A stretch of DNA of 7,862 bases. It comes from an uncultured archaeon. Lineage in GTDB: Archaea; Aenigmatarchaeota; Aenigmatarchaeia; GW2011-AR5. The DNA is taken from positions 1-7,862 of the forward strand of contig CAIKBN010000137.1 in the NCBI GenBank assembly GCA_903825675.1. The letters are read 5' to 3'. Numbering within the stretch: position 1 is the stretch's first letter; the number at the start of each line of letters is the position of its first letter. Shown one piece after another: positions 1 through 6,095 of the stretch. A program made the translations under genes and the position numbers. The notes below the pieces were generated by a model. It made no database searches and was not told the DNA's origin. It saw only the letters and a program-made list of their open reading frames with translations.

Positions 1-731
1 CGCAGAGATCTGGCCTTAGCACTGTAGATTCAATCCGCATGGCTGCTAAATCAGACTATGGGCATCTAACATATGAAATAAAGAAAATGGATAATCAGCT
101 TAGCTGGAATATACAGCTGGTAAAGGTTCTGGATAATTTCGGCAAACGGATGAAAAAAAGCAGAACTATTACAAGATCTTTAATGATAATAGATCAGGCC
201 AACAAATCAGGCGGTAATATTGAAGAAACTATGGAGGCACTAGCCAATAACATAGAATCTATCAAGGACGTACAGGAAGAAAAAGGAGCATTAATGAGCC
301 AGCAGGTAATGATGATGTATGCCATATTCTTAATATTTCTTGGGATATCAATAATGCTTATAAAATTTTTGATTCCGATGCTGAATACACAGAATGAAAT
401 GCAAGCATCAACATCCATTGGTATGCCGGGCTTGGGTATGTTCTCTTCTAGTCCATGCTCTATTTGCCTGACTCAAAAAGATCCCGCATGCCTTAGTTGC
501 GATATTTTCTTCGCAATATCTGCCTCCTTCGGTTTCGGAGAAAAGGAGGATCCTGGCTCATATTATAAGTCTTTGTTTTTTGCTATGGTAGTAATACAAG
601 GAATCTTAAGTGGCCTGATTGTAGGTCAAATAGGTTCAGAATCTGTTGTAGCTGGTGTTAAACACAGTATAATAATGTTACTGATTGGCGTATTCAGCTT
701 TATGTTAGCAATAAAACTTGGCATTGTATGA
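1..731 (+). CDS. Type II/IV secretion system F-family (FlaJ/TadC-like) membrane platform protein, 5' partial
   Basis: The frame is open to the left edge (first full codon at base 3) and reads QRSGLSTVDSIRM before the ATG at 39, so that ATG is internal and the gene starts outside the window. The family forms the inner-membrane platform of archaeal pili, archaella and Tad-like systems and works with a secretion ATPase. Numbering from the ATG at 39, the T2SF cytoplasmic signature is clear: MDNQLSWN (17-24), the FGKRMKKSRTITRSL region (34-48) and ANKSGGNIEETM (54-65). Hydrophobic membrane segments lie at about 89-115, 176-200 and 206-230, with the archaeal-like AGVKHS motif at 205-210. The loop between the first two holds CSIC (140-143) and CLSC (151-154), a possible disulfide or metal site. 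The next gene, a pilin-like protein, begins 16 bases after the stop, so one transcript is likely. Which appendage it serves cannot be told, because the ATPase gene is not in view. Confidence 0.87.
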   Translation, partial: QRSGLSTVDSIRMAAKSDYGHLTYEIKKMDNQLSWNIQLVKVLDNFGKRMKKSRTITRSLMIIDQANKSGGNIEETMEALANNIESIKDVQEEKGALMSQQVMMMYAIFLIFLGISIMLIKFLIPMLNTQNEMQASTSIGMPGLGMFSSSPCSICLTQKDPACLSCDIFFAISASFGFGEKEDPGSYYKSLFFAMVVIQGILSGLIVGQIGSESVVAGVKHSIIMLLIGVFSFMLAIKLGIV

Positions 732-747
732 ATTCTCAGGGATTGTT

Positions 748-1671
748 ATGAAGGGTATAGTAAATATTGAATTCGTTCTTTCTGTTATTGTCTTTATAAC
801 TACCATAGCCTTTGTAACCATGACAATAGTCAATAACATACCGTTTTTGCATAGTGAGTCTATATCAGAACATGTTAAATCCAAAGCCTATCAGATATCT
901 GATATACTGCTATTTGATGAAGGCTATCCCAGCAATTGGAATGAAAACAATGTAGCCAGACTAGGGCTTTCTAGCGGAAAATCATATGAACTAAGCAGCC
1001 AGAAAATAACTGATCTTAATGACTCATGCGCCCTCAATCCCAGTAGAGTAAAGGAACTCTTCGGAGAGCTTGGAATTTACGTTGATATAAATATAACCAA
1101 GATCGATAATGGCCAGGAATTAACGCCTAACTGCACAGGTGGTAAAAGAGGCCTGATCTTCACAGCAACCAGGTTTGCTGTTGTTAATTCGGATATTGTC
1201 AGAGTAGACGTATCAATGGTAACAAAGCCTATAGTACCAGGAATGACAATATCAACTACAACGACGACAACCACGACATCATCAACTACAACGACAACTA
1301 GCAGCACGACTACAACAACTTCAACTACAACGACAACTAGCAGCACGACAACTATGACTGTGTGTGGTTGTCCAACCTGTACGAAGTATCAGTTGAATAT
1401 ATATGGTACCAATTTATCATGTTGTAGCAATATTATAGTGAATGGCAATCCGGTAACTATTCCATATTTTGCTCTCATTAATAAATTGGATTGGTTTAGT
1501 ATTCAAAGCACGCCTGGAGCTTGCTGTAGTTTCCATCATTGGTATAGTTTTGTGGATAATGGAGGCACATGTTACGGTGATAGTTTTTATGCTAATAGCA
1601 CTTCCAACCCCATGGAAGGAAGTATGTCTTCAAGCTTGGCAATTGAACTAATATGCACTTATACGTGTTAA
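748..1671 (+). CDS. Pilin-like secreted protein with class III signal, Thr-rich linker and Cys-rich C-terminal module
   Basis: I place the start at the ATG at 748 rather than the TTG at 718. It gives MKG followed by IVNIE and a hydrophobic stretch to about residue 28, which is a prepilin-peptidase signal with cleavage after Gly3 and Glu at +5. The protein is 307 residues. Residues 40-160 look like the globular part of archaeal pilin-like proteins (ISDILLFDEGYPSNW at 50-64, then ELSSQKITDLNDSC). Residues about 169-204 are almost only Thr and Ser, a probable O-glycosylated or extended stalk. Residues 206-307 hold ten Cys (CGCPTC, two CC pairs and three others), which suggests up to five disulfides outside the cell. 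I do not recognise this last module. It lies between the secretion platform gene and a second MKG-leader protein, so it is probably a surface-exposed pilin or adhesin. In the C-terminal part ATT and TGT codons look commoner than in the N-terminal part, which may mean a separate origin. Confidence 0.8.
   Translation: MKGIVNIEFVLSVIVFITTIAFVTMTIVNNIPFLHSESISEHVKSKAYQISDILLFDEGYPSNWNENNVARLGLSSGKSYELSSQKITDLNDSCALNPSRVKELFGELGIYVDINITKIDNGQELTPNCTGGKRGLIFTATRFAVVNSDIVRVDVSMVTKPIVPGMTISTTTTTTTTSSTTTTTSSTTTTTSTTTTTSSTTTMTVCGCPTCTKYQLNIYGTNLSCCSNIIVNGNPVTIPYFALINKLDWFSIQSTPGACCSFHHWYSFVDNGGTCYGDSFYANSTSNPMEGSMSSSLAIELICTYTC
1252..1349 (+). repeat. Direct repeats encoding the Thr/Ser linker
   Basis: A 29-base unit starting TCAACTACAACGACAACTAG occurs exactly at 1282-1310 and 1321-1349, a period of 39 bases (13 codons). 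A shorter copy of its first 14 bases is at 1252-1265. The repeats stay in frame and code for runs of Thr with Ser-Ser breaks. This is a coding minisatellite that can lengthen or shorten the stalk by slippage or recombination. It is not a CRISPR array: the units are in frame inside a gene and the spacers are themselves Thr codons. Confidence 0.85.
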
Positions 1672-1704
1672 CATGAATATTGATTTTAAAAGCGGTTTTT
1701 CGAT

Positions 1705-2745
1705 ATGAAAGGCTTCATAAGGATATTAGAAGCGATAATCGCATCACTCCTATTGCTGGCATTACTGGCCTATTTCTTTGAGCCTGTAGTAAAATATTCA
1801 AAATGGCCTGACGTGTCAGAAAGCATAAAAGCAGAGGATGCCCTGGTCGCGCTATACAAAAGCGGAAAATTAGCAGATTATGTAAGTTATTCGAGCATTG
1901 GCGAATTAGAAAACGATAAAATTGCATTAACTAATAACCTTTCTAAAATGCTTTCAAAGACCATTGCTTTCTCCGTAGAGGTCAATGGCAGGCCCAACCC
2001 GATAATATATATAGGATGCAACTGCACAGCTACTGAAATTAATGAGCTAAACAATATCTTAAACCCTGAGACTTTCATCTATAAAAATAGGCTAATTGAC
2101 ATAAGAATCAAGCCGGTAGCAATAAATGAAATAAATAACATGTACCCCAAACCAAATATCCTCTTCCTTTTCGATTATGAAAACCTTAGCCAAGAACAGT
2201 ATAAATATCACGCAGAAAAATTCCTGGATAGTGGTGGCACCATCTTCATGCTTGCTGACCTGACAGCATCACAGGTAAATGACGGGTTCCTTAATGAAAC
2301 CTTTGGATTGAACTGGAAAAACGGTGCATCCTCAACCACAGGGAGCTTTTATAGTGCAGGTGATGTAAATAAAACATCGTATAGAATAGCTAATTATTAC
2401 GCAAATACATCCGGCTCAAGCAAAAGCGACCCTTTCAATTTATTTAATGCCAATAACATATCTGTAGATAATAGAACAATAGTAAGCATTACTGATTCAT
2501 ATTCCTTTGTAAAAATAAATCAGCTGCCACGCGGCAGAACAATATGGTTTGCTGATTTTTCCATGACAAATAGTTATATTAAAAACCTGACCAAGGCAGT
2601 TGTAATGTGGGCATCTGGCGAGAGCTACAAAATGGATGTTCCTGAAAATAAGCAAATACCTGAGTTCTATAAAAGCACCCAGTATATTGCAGCAGATAAA
2701 GAGCCTTACGAAATAAATTTAATCTTCTGGAGAGTATTCTATTAG
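1705..2745 (+). CDS. Secreted or membrane-anchored protein with class III-like signal and a possible glutamine-amidotransferase-like fold
   Basis: The 346-residue protein begins MKGFIRILEA followed by a hydrophobic helix (about 10-25). This matches the archaeal prepilin-like leader (K-G before the helix), although Glu sits at +6 rather than +5 if cleavage is after Gly3. The body is predicted to be outside the membrane: I count nine N-x-S/T sequons (N78, N106, N160, N197, N222, N234, N251, N256, N294), which suits an N-glycosylated surface protein. Residues 150-187 (PNILFLFDYENLS, then a helix and SGGTIFMLADL) look like the strand-helix-strand of class I glutamine-amidotransferase-like folds, which often serve only as binding scaffolds. 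I see no catalytic Cys-His-Glu triad. It follows the Cys-rich pilin-like gene after 33 bases, and its stop codon lies one base before the next start. The exact role is unknown; minor pilin or pilus-associated protein is my inference. Confidence 0.72.
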   Translation: MKGFIRILEAIIASLLLLALLAYFFEPVVKYSKWPDVSESIKAEDALVALYKSGKLADYVSYSSIGELENDKIALTNNLSKMLSKTIAFSVEVNGRPNPIIYIGCNCTATEINELNNILNPETFIYKNRLIDIRIKPVAINEINNMYPKPNILFLFDYENLSQEQYKYHAEKFLDSGGTIFMLADLTASQVNDGFLNETFGLNWKNGASSTTGSFYSAGDVNKTSYRIANYYANTSGSSKSDPFNLFNANNISVDNRTIVSITDSYSFVKINQLPRGRTIWFADFSMTNSYIKNLTKAVVMWASGESYKMDVPENKQIPEFYKSTQYIAADKEPYEINLIFWRVFY

Positions 2746-2746
2746 T

Positions 2747-3373
2747 ATGTTTTGCATAAAGTGCGGTAGAGCAGCAGCAATAGAAAACCTTTGCGAAAAA
2801 TGTTTTCTGGAAAAAAAGGAGCTTTTTACAGTCAGGGCTTTTAGGCTAGACGTCTGCGACTGCGGCTCTTACTATGACAATAAATGGCAAAAACCAGAAG
2901 AAGAGTGTAAAATGATAGCTGATCAGATAAATCAGAGAATAGAAACAAAAAATAAAATAATTGATAAGAGCATTGACATAAAAAAAGCTGGAAATAAAAT
3001 ATTAGCTACAATAGTCTGCAGCGGCTTTATAAAACCAGCTAAAAGCATAAAGAAAGAAAGAAAGTATGTTACAATAATACTAAAGCAAAGAAAATGCGAA
3101 AACTGTATCAAAGCCCTTGGCGGATATTATGAAGCTGTCCTGCAGCTAAGAGGCAGTAATTCGGAAAAAATCCTGAAAAAGTTAAAAGGCCTGGTTGGTC
3201 ATGCCTTTTTAATTGAACTTAAAGAAGGTTACGACATACGCTTTATGAGAAAGAACGATGCCAAAAAGCTTGCAAAACAGCTTAAAAATACCTTTGTTGT
3301 AAAGCAATCCTTTAAGTTTGTCACAACCAAGAAAGGTAAGGAGCTTTATAGGAATTACTATTCAATAAAGTGA
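2747..3373 (+). CDS. nmd3: NMD3-family protein (short archaeal form)
   Basis: NMD3 is the adaptor that binds the large (60S) ribosomal subunit in eukaryotes; the role of archaeal homologs is less clear and probably lies in large-subunit maturation or recycling. The N-terminus has a Cys4 zinc site, C3-x2-C6 and C16-x2-C19, then VCDCGSYYDNKW (36-47), and a second pair C117-x2-C120 in the family signature RKCENC followed by GGYYEAVLQLRG (125-136). Residues 183-208 (FVVKQSFKFVTTKKGKELYR) match the later conserved part of the N-terminal NMD3 region. At 208 residues it is shorter than the archaeal NMD3 proteins I know, and by length lacks the C-terminal eIF5A/SH3-like part. C37-x-C39 has one residue fewer between the cysteines than the usual C-x2-C. 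The ATG follows the previous stop by one base, with GGAG at 2729-2732 as a possible ribosome-binding site. Its TGA stop forms part of the next gene's ribosome-binding site. Confidence 0.83.
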   Translation: MFCIKCGRAAAIENLCEKCFLEKKELFTVRAFRLDVCDCGSYYDNKWQKPEEECKMIADQINQRIETKNKIIDKSIDIKKAGNKILATIVCSGFIKPAKSIKKERKYVTIILKQRKCENCIKALGGYYEAVLQLRGSNSEKILKKLKGLVGHAFLIELKEGYDIRFMRKNDAKKLAKQLKNTFVVKQSFKFVTTKKGKELYRNYYSIK

Positions 3374-3374
3374 T
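3370..3374 (+). promoter_or_regulatory. Shine-Dalgarno site overlapping the nmd3 stop codon
   Basis: GTGAT matches part of the archaeal anti-Shine-Dalgarno complement GGAGGTGAT and lies three bases before the aIF1A ATG. The TGA in it is the nmd3 stop codon, so ribosomes ending nmd3 stand on the next start site. This favours translational coupling. Confidence 0.6.
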
Positions 3375-3377
3375 ACT

Positions 3378-3659
3378 ATGGAAGAAGTACAGCGGGTGAG
3401 AATGCCAAGAAGTGGTGAGGTACTAGGTGTTGTAGAATCCATGCTCGGCGCAAATAAGCTGATGGTAAGGTGCCAGGACAGCAAAATAAGGATATGCAGA
3501 ATACCAGGCAAAATGCGAAAAAGAATATGGATACATGAAAATGAGACTGTTATTGTTGAGCCTTGGTCAATACAGGGCGATAAACGCGGCGACATTGTTT
3601 GGAAATATACATCAACCGAAACAGGATGGCTCAGAAGAAAGAATATATTGAAAATCTGA
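3378..3659 (+). CDS. eif1A: Translation initiation factor aIF1A
   Basis: The 93-residue protein matches aIF1A/eIF1A over its length. It binds the small ribosomal subunit at the A site during initiation and helps set start-codon selection and ribosome scanning or dissociation. The S1-like OB fold runs from about residue 12 to 82: GEVLGVVESMLGANKLMVRC (13-32), then IRICRIPGKMRKRIWI (37-52), ending with VIVEPWSIQGDKRGDIVWKY (58-77) and the tail helix. These are the conserved eIF1A motifs in the right order. The length is slightly below the usual 95-112. The ATG at 3378 has GTGAT three bases upstream and begins four bases after the nmd3 stop, so both are probably on one transcript. Confidence 0.95.
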   Translation: MEEVQRVRMPRSGEVLGVVESMLGANKLMVRCQDSKIRICRIPGKMRKRIWIHENETVIVEPWSIQGDKRGDIVWKYTSTETGWLRRKNILKI

Positions 3660-3701
3660 CCTTAATAATTCAAAACAGTGTGAATAATTTAGTATAAACT
3701 A

Positions 3702-3774
3702 AGATGTTTTGAAAATGTCATCCGAAGATGAATTTTTGAAACTACAATATACGAAGTATATTAGATGTTTTGAA
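3702..3774 (+). repeat. 12-base direct repeat flanking the KH-gene leader
   Basis: AGATGTTTTGAA occurs at 3702-3713 and 3763-3774, 61 bases apart; each copy is followed within two bases by ATG. A looser copy, AGATGAATTTTTGAA, is at 3726-3740. The arrangement looks like a duplicated start region or recurring protein-binding sites, and may be the footprint of a deletion or insertion. Confidence 0.6.
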
Positions 3775-3801
3775 TATGATAGAAAAAATACTGATTCCTA
3801 A
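3715..3801 (+). other. Possible short upstream ORF overlapping the KH gene start
   Basis: An ATG at 3715 opens 28 codons (starting MSSEDEFLK) that run past the KH-protein start in another frame and stop at TAA 3799-3801. It has no clear ribosome-binding site and I recognise no family. It may be chance, or a leader peptide, or the remnant of a gene lost from this gap. Low confidence as a real gene. Confidence 0.15.
3746..3762. promoter_or_regulatory. Perfect palindrome in the KH-gene leader, possible TATA box or operator
   Basis: AATATAC-GAA-GTATATT has seven-base arms and a three-base spacer and ends 13 bases before the ATG at 3776. It lies about where an archaeal TATA box would stand for a leaderless or nearly leaderless transcript. 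It could be a promoter core, an operator over it, or both. No biochemical evidence can be drawn from sequence alone. Confidence 0.4.
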
Positions 3802-4291
3802 GGAAAGAATGCCTGTTCTCATAGGTAAAGATGGCAGTGTAAAAAAAAGGCTAGAAGAAGCGACTTGCACAAAAATAGAAATTGCTGATGACGTAACAGT
3901 CCATGGCGAGGCCCTGGATGCGATGAATGCCTGTAACATTATAAAGGCCATAGGTCGTGGCTTTGATCCTTCTGACGCCTTCGATCTTATAGACGAAAAC
4001 ATAACCTTATGTATAATACCTCTACCAAATGATAAAAAAGTATTAAAGCGACTCAGAGCAAGGATAATAGGTACACACGGTAAATGTAGAAAAAGCATAG
4101 AGAGACTGACTAAAACCAAGCTTTCTATATACGGAAAAACCGCCTCAATAATTGGTGAGTACGAGGCAGTTGACCTTGCAAGATGTGCCATAGAAAGGCT
4201 GGTATCAGGATACACGCACTCAAATGTCTATAGCTTCATAGAAGAAAATCTCTCGAATAGGTCTAAGGAATTACCTGAATCAGGTATATGA
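3776..4291 (+). CDS. Archaeal Dim2/Pno1-type double-KH RNA-binding protein
   Basis: The archaeal relative of eukaryotic Dim2/Pno1 (Krr1-like) binds 16S rRNA near its 3' end and acts in small-subunit maturation, with aIF2-alpha and with Dim1/RIO enzymes as known partners in the family. The protein is 171 residues from the ATG at 3776; a TTG two codons earlier (3770) is possible, but MIEKILIPKERMPVLIG is the usual start. KH1 has its GxxG loop at GKDG (17-20) followed by SVKKRLEEATCTKIEI. KH2 has IIGTHGK (98-104) followed by CRKSIERLTKTKLSIYG (104-120). The end is the conserved YTHSNVYSFIEE (146-157). The gene stands 116 bases after aIF1A and not directly next to it; RIO1 is often found between them in archaea but is missing here. 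I leave the symbol empty because usage differs among archaea. Confidence 0.88.
   Translation: MIEKILIPKERMPVLIGKDGSVKKRLEEATCTKIEIADDVTVHGEALDAMNACNIIKAIGRGFDPSDAFDLIDENITLCIIPLPNDKKVLKRLRARIIGTHGKCRKSIERLTKTKLSIYGKTASIIGEYEAVDLARCAIERLVSGYTHSNVYSFIEENLSNRSKELPESGI
4272..4286. promoter_or_regulatory. Perfect inverted repeat over the end of the KH gene
   Basis: TACCTGA-A-TCAGGTA is a perfect 7-base-arm palindrome with a one-base centre. It overlaps the last codons of the KH gene and lies six bases before the TATA-like TTTATAAA. The position would suit an operator for a promoter of top6B, or it may be coding chance. Confidence 0.3.
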
Positions 4292-4299
4292 TTTATAAA
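4292..4299 (+). promoter_or_regulatory. Candidate archaeal TATA box for top6B-top6A
   Basis: TTTATAAA immediately follows the KH-gene stop and matches the archaeal TATA-box form. A start of transcription about 25 bases downstream would leave a leader of some 120 bases before top6B, which holds the hairpin at 4343-4432. The upstream BRE is not clear, so this is a tentative call. Confidence 0.35.
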
Positions 4300-4342
4300 A
4301 ATAATATGTCTAATAACGGAAGATAATAGAAAAAGAAGAAAA

Positions 4343-4432
4343 CAAAACGACACACAAACAGAATTGACGCATAAACAAAAGAACGCACAAAGTGCGTCAG
4401 GCGATTTTTGCGTCTGTGTGCTTGTGTCTTTG
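4343..4432 (+). repeat. Long imperfect inverted repeat with nested hairpin in the top6B leader
   Basis: CAAA (4343-4346), GACACA (4349-4354), CAAACAGA (4355-4362) and CGCA (4368-4371) can pair in order with TTTG (4429-4432), TGTGTC (4423-4428), TCTGTGTG (4413-4420, one mismatch) and TGCG (4409-4412), with small bulges. The loop holds a second perfect hairpin, ACGCAC-AAA-GTGCGT (4383-4397). The sequence GCGTCTGTGTGCTTGTGTC followed by TTTGCGGTGA resembles, from memory, a GCGTC-TTTGCGGTGA type dispersed repeat found between genes in many bacteria and archaea. I could not confirm this. It is likely a small structured repeat element (MITE-like) or a leader RNA. The top6B ribosome-binding site begins two bases after the stem. 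Confidence 0.6.
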
Positions 4433-4433
4433 C

Positions 4434-4439
4434 GGTGAT
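4434..4439 (+). promoter_or_regulatory. Strong Shine-Dalgarno site that fixes the top6B start
   Basis: GGTGAT is a perfect match to the 3' end of archaeal 16S rRNA (AUCACC) and lies six bases before the ATG at 4446. This decides against the GTG at 4392, which would add 18 Cys-rich residues that are only a translation of the repeat. Confidence 0.75.
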
Positions 4440-4445
4440 TGTCTA

Positions 4446-6089
4446 ATGAAAACAGCTGAAGATTTTGCCAAGGAGCAGAAAGAAATTTCTGTCAGCGAAT
4501 TCTTTGAGAAGAACAAGCACCTGCTTGGCTTTGATAACCCCACCAAATCGCTTCTCATGGCAGTAAAAGAGGCTGTAGATAACAGCCTTGATGCCTGCGA
4601 AGAAGCTGGCATCCTGCCTGAACTTATTGTGAAAATAAAGAACACCAAAGAAGACATTTTTGTTGTTAGCGTTCAGGATAATGGCCCTGGCATAGTAAAA
4701 GAGCAGATACCGCGCGTATTCGGTAAATTGCTATACGGAAGCAAGTTCCACAGGCTTCGCCAGAGCCGCGGCCAACAGGGCATAGGCATAAGCAGCATAA
4801 CCCTCTACTCGCAGCTCACAACAGGCGAACCTACAGCAGTATGGTCAAAAGTTGAAAGCCATAAGAAAATACATTACACAGAACTTCATCTCAACACCGT
4901 AAAGAATGAGCCTGATATAATCAAGGAAGAGGATCTAGACAAAGATATACTAGGCGAACATGGTGTAAAAGTTGAGATGATCCTTCACGGCAGGTATAGA
5001 AGAATAGTCGAGGATTATCTGAAGCAAACATCAATATCCAATCCCTTTGCAAAAATCAGCTATACTGCGCCGGATGGAACTAAGAAAATATATCCAAGGT
5101 CTATAAATGAACTTCCGAAAGCACCAAAAATAATGAAGCCGCATCCTTACGGAGTTGAATTCGGCACTCTTCAGAGAATGCTGCAAAAAACGAATTCGAA
5201 AACGCTTTTGTCTTTCCTTACTAATGAATTTTCTTCTGTTGGCACTCAAAGCGCAAGGCAGATATGCAAAATTGCAAAGGTTGATGAAAAACTAAAGCCT
5301 GCTGAAATTGATAGAGTAATTATAGAAAAAATAATCAAAGCCATGCAAACAGTAAAGATACAGCGACCTCCGCTGGACTGTTTATCTCCGATAGGCGCTA
5401 ATGAGCTTGAAAAAAGCCTGAAGAGAGAATATCCTGATGCAGAATTCGTCACATCTATTACAAGAGAACCTGATGTATACAGGGGCTTTCCTTTTCTTAT
5501 AGAAGTTGGCATAGTATATGGACTGCAAGAAGAGGAAAAAAAGAATAACAACGGCGATGAAGATGAAAAGAACAGCGAGTCAGTAGAACTTATAAGATTC
5601 GCTAACAGGGTACCACTTCTCTATCAGCAAAGCGCATGCGGTCTTACAGAAGCAGTTAAGGAAGTCGACTGGAGAAGATATAACATGGGCCAGAAAGGCG
5701 GCAGCCTTCCGTCTGGACCAATGAAGCTTGTTATTCACATATGCTCTGTATGGGTCCCTTTTGTTTCAGAAAGCAAAGAAGCAGTTGCATCCTATCCAGA
5801 GATAATAAAAGAGGCCAAACTTGCAGTGCAGGATGCTGGAAGAAAACTATCCTCATATTTGTCAGGCAAGCACAGGGCAGGTGAAGCCAAAAGGCGCATA
5901 CAGATCTTCGAGCGCTATTCTGGCGAGGTTGCCAATTCAATAGGCCTTCTTACTAAAAAAGACGGAAAAGAAATAGAAAAGAAGCTAAAGGACATGATTG
6001 CGTCCCGCATACATATAAAAAACATAGAATCCTCTGAACACGAAGAAGAAATAAAAAAAGATAAGAATGATAATATAAAAAAGAAGTGA
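4446..6089 (+). CDS. top6B: DNA topoisomerase VI subunit B (ATPase)
   Basis: This is the GHKL-ATPase subunit of the type IIB topoisomerase, which with subunit A makes the A2B2 enzyme that relaxes supercoils and separates linked chromosomes in archaea. The protein is 547 residues, close to the usual size of forms without a long C-terminal domain. The Bergerat ATP fold is intact: [10 protein letters not shown] (41-50) with E42 and N46, QDNGPGI (77-83) with D78, and the glycine-rich [11 protein letters not shown] (107-117). An H2TH region follows at about 240-320 and the transducer at about 330-500, with the switch lysine in [13 protein letters not shown] at about K417. A charged insert ([15 protein letters not shown], about 362-376) and a Lys/Glu-rich tail are lineage-specific. 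The start at 4446 is set by the GGTGAT site. The next gene begins seven bases after the stop, so both subunits are made from one mRNA. Confidence 0.97.
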   Translation: MKTAEDFAKEQKEISVSEFFEKNKHLLGFDNPTKSLLMAVKEAVDNSLDACEEAGILPELIVKIKNTKEDIFVVSVQDNGPGIVKEQIPRVFGKLLYGSKFHRLRQSRGQQGIGISSITLYSQLTTGEPTAVWSKVESHKKIHYTELHLNTVKNEPDIIKEEDLDKDILGEHGVKVEMILHGRYRRIVEDYLKQTSISNPFAKISYTAPDGTKKIYPRSINELPKAPKIMKPHPYGVEFGTLQRMLQKTNSKTLLSFLTNEFSSVGTQSARQICKIAKVDEKLKPAEIDRVIIEKIIKAMQTVKIQRPPLDCLSPIGANELEKSLKREYPDAEFVTSITREPDVYRGFPFLIEVGIVYGLQEEEKKNNNGDEDEKNSESVELIRFANRVPLLYQQSACGLTEAVKEVDWRRYNMGQKGGSLPSGPMKLVIHICSVWVPFVSESKEAVASYPEIIKEAKLAVQDAGRKLSSYLSGKHRAGEAKRRIQIFERYSGEVANSIGLLTKKDGKEIEKKLKDMIASRIHIKNIESSEHEEEIKKDKNDNIKKK

Positions 6090-6090
6090 T
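6086..6090 (+). promoter_or_regulatory. Shine-Dalgarno site overlapping the top6B stop codon
   Basis: GTGAT lies five bases before the ATG of top6A and holds the TGA stop of top6B, the same layout as at nmd3-aIF1A. It would keep the two subunits in balanced amounts by translational coupling. Confidence 0.6.
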
Positions 6091-6095
6091 GATAA

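Noticed and set aside
718..747. TTG start at 718 for the pilin-like gene
   Set aside because: The ATG at 748 gives the MKG leader with Glu at +5, which the longer form would bury; it also overlaps the previous gene less.
1077..1346. Minus-strand ORF very rich in Val, opposite the Thr-rich repeat
   Set aside because: It is the antisense of Thr/Ser codons (ACN read as GTN) and has no other support.
1252..1349. CRISPR-like array
   Set aside because: The repeats are in-frame Thr codons in a coding region and the intervals are not unique spacers.
4392..4445. An 18-residue extension of Top6B (GTG start at 4392) rich in Cys and Leu
   Set aside because: It is a translation of the hairpin repeat, no TopoVI-B has it as far as I know, and the strong GGTGAT site points to the ATG at 4446.
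5530..5586. Acid- and Lys-rich insert in Top6B as a sign of frameshift or insertion
   Set aside because: The frame stays open with family motifs on both sides; a charged lineage-specific loop is an ordinary explanation.
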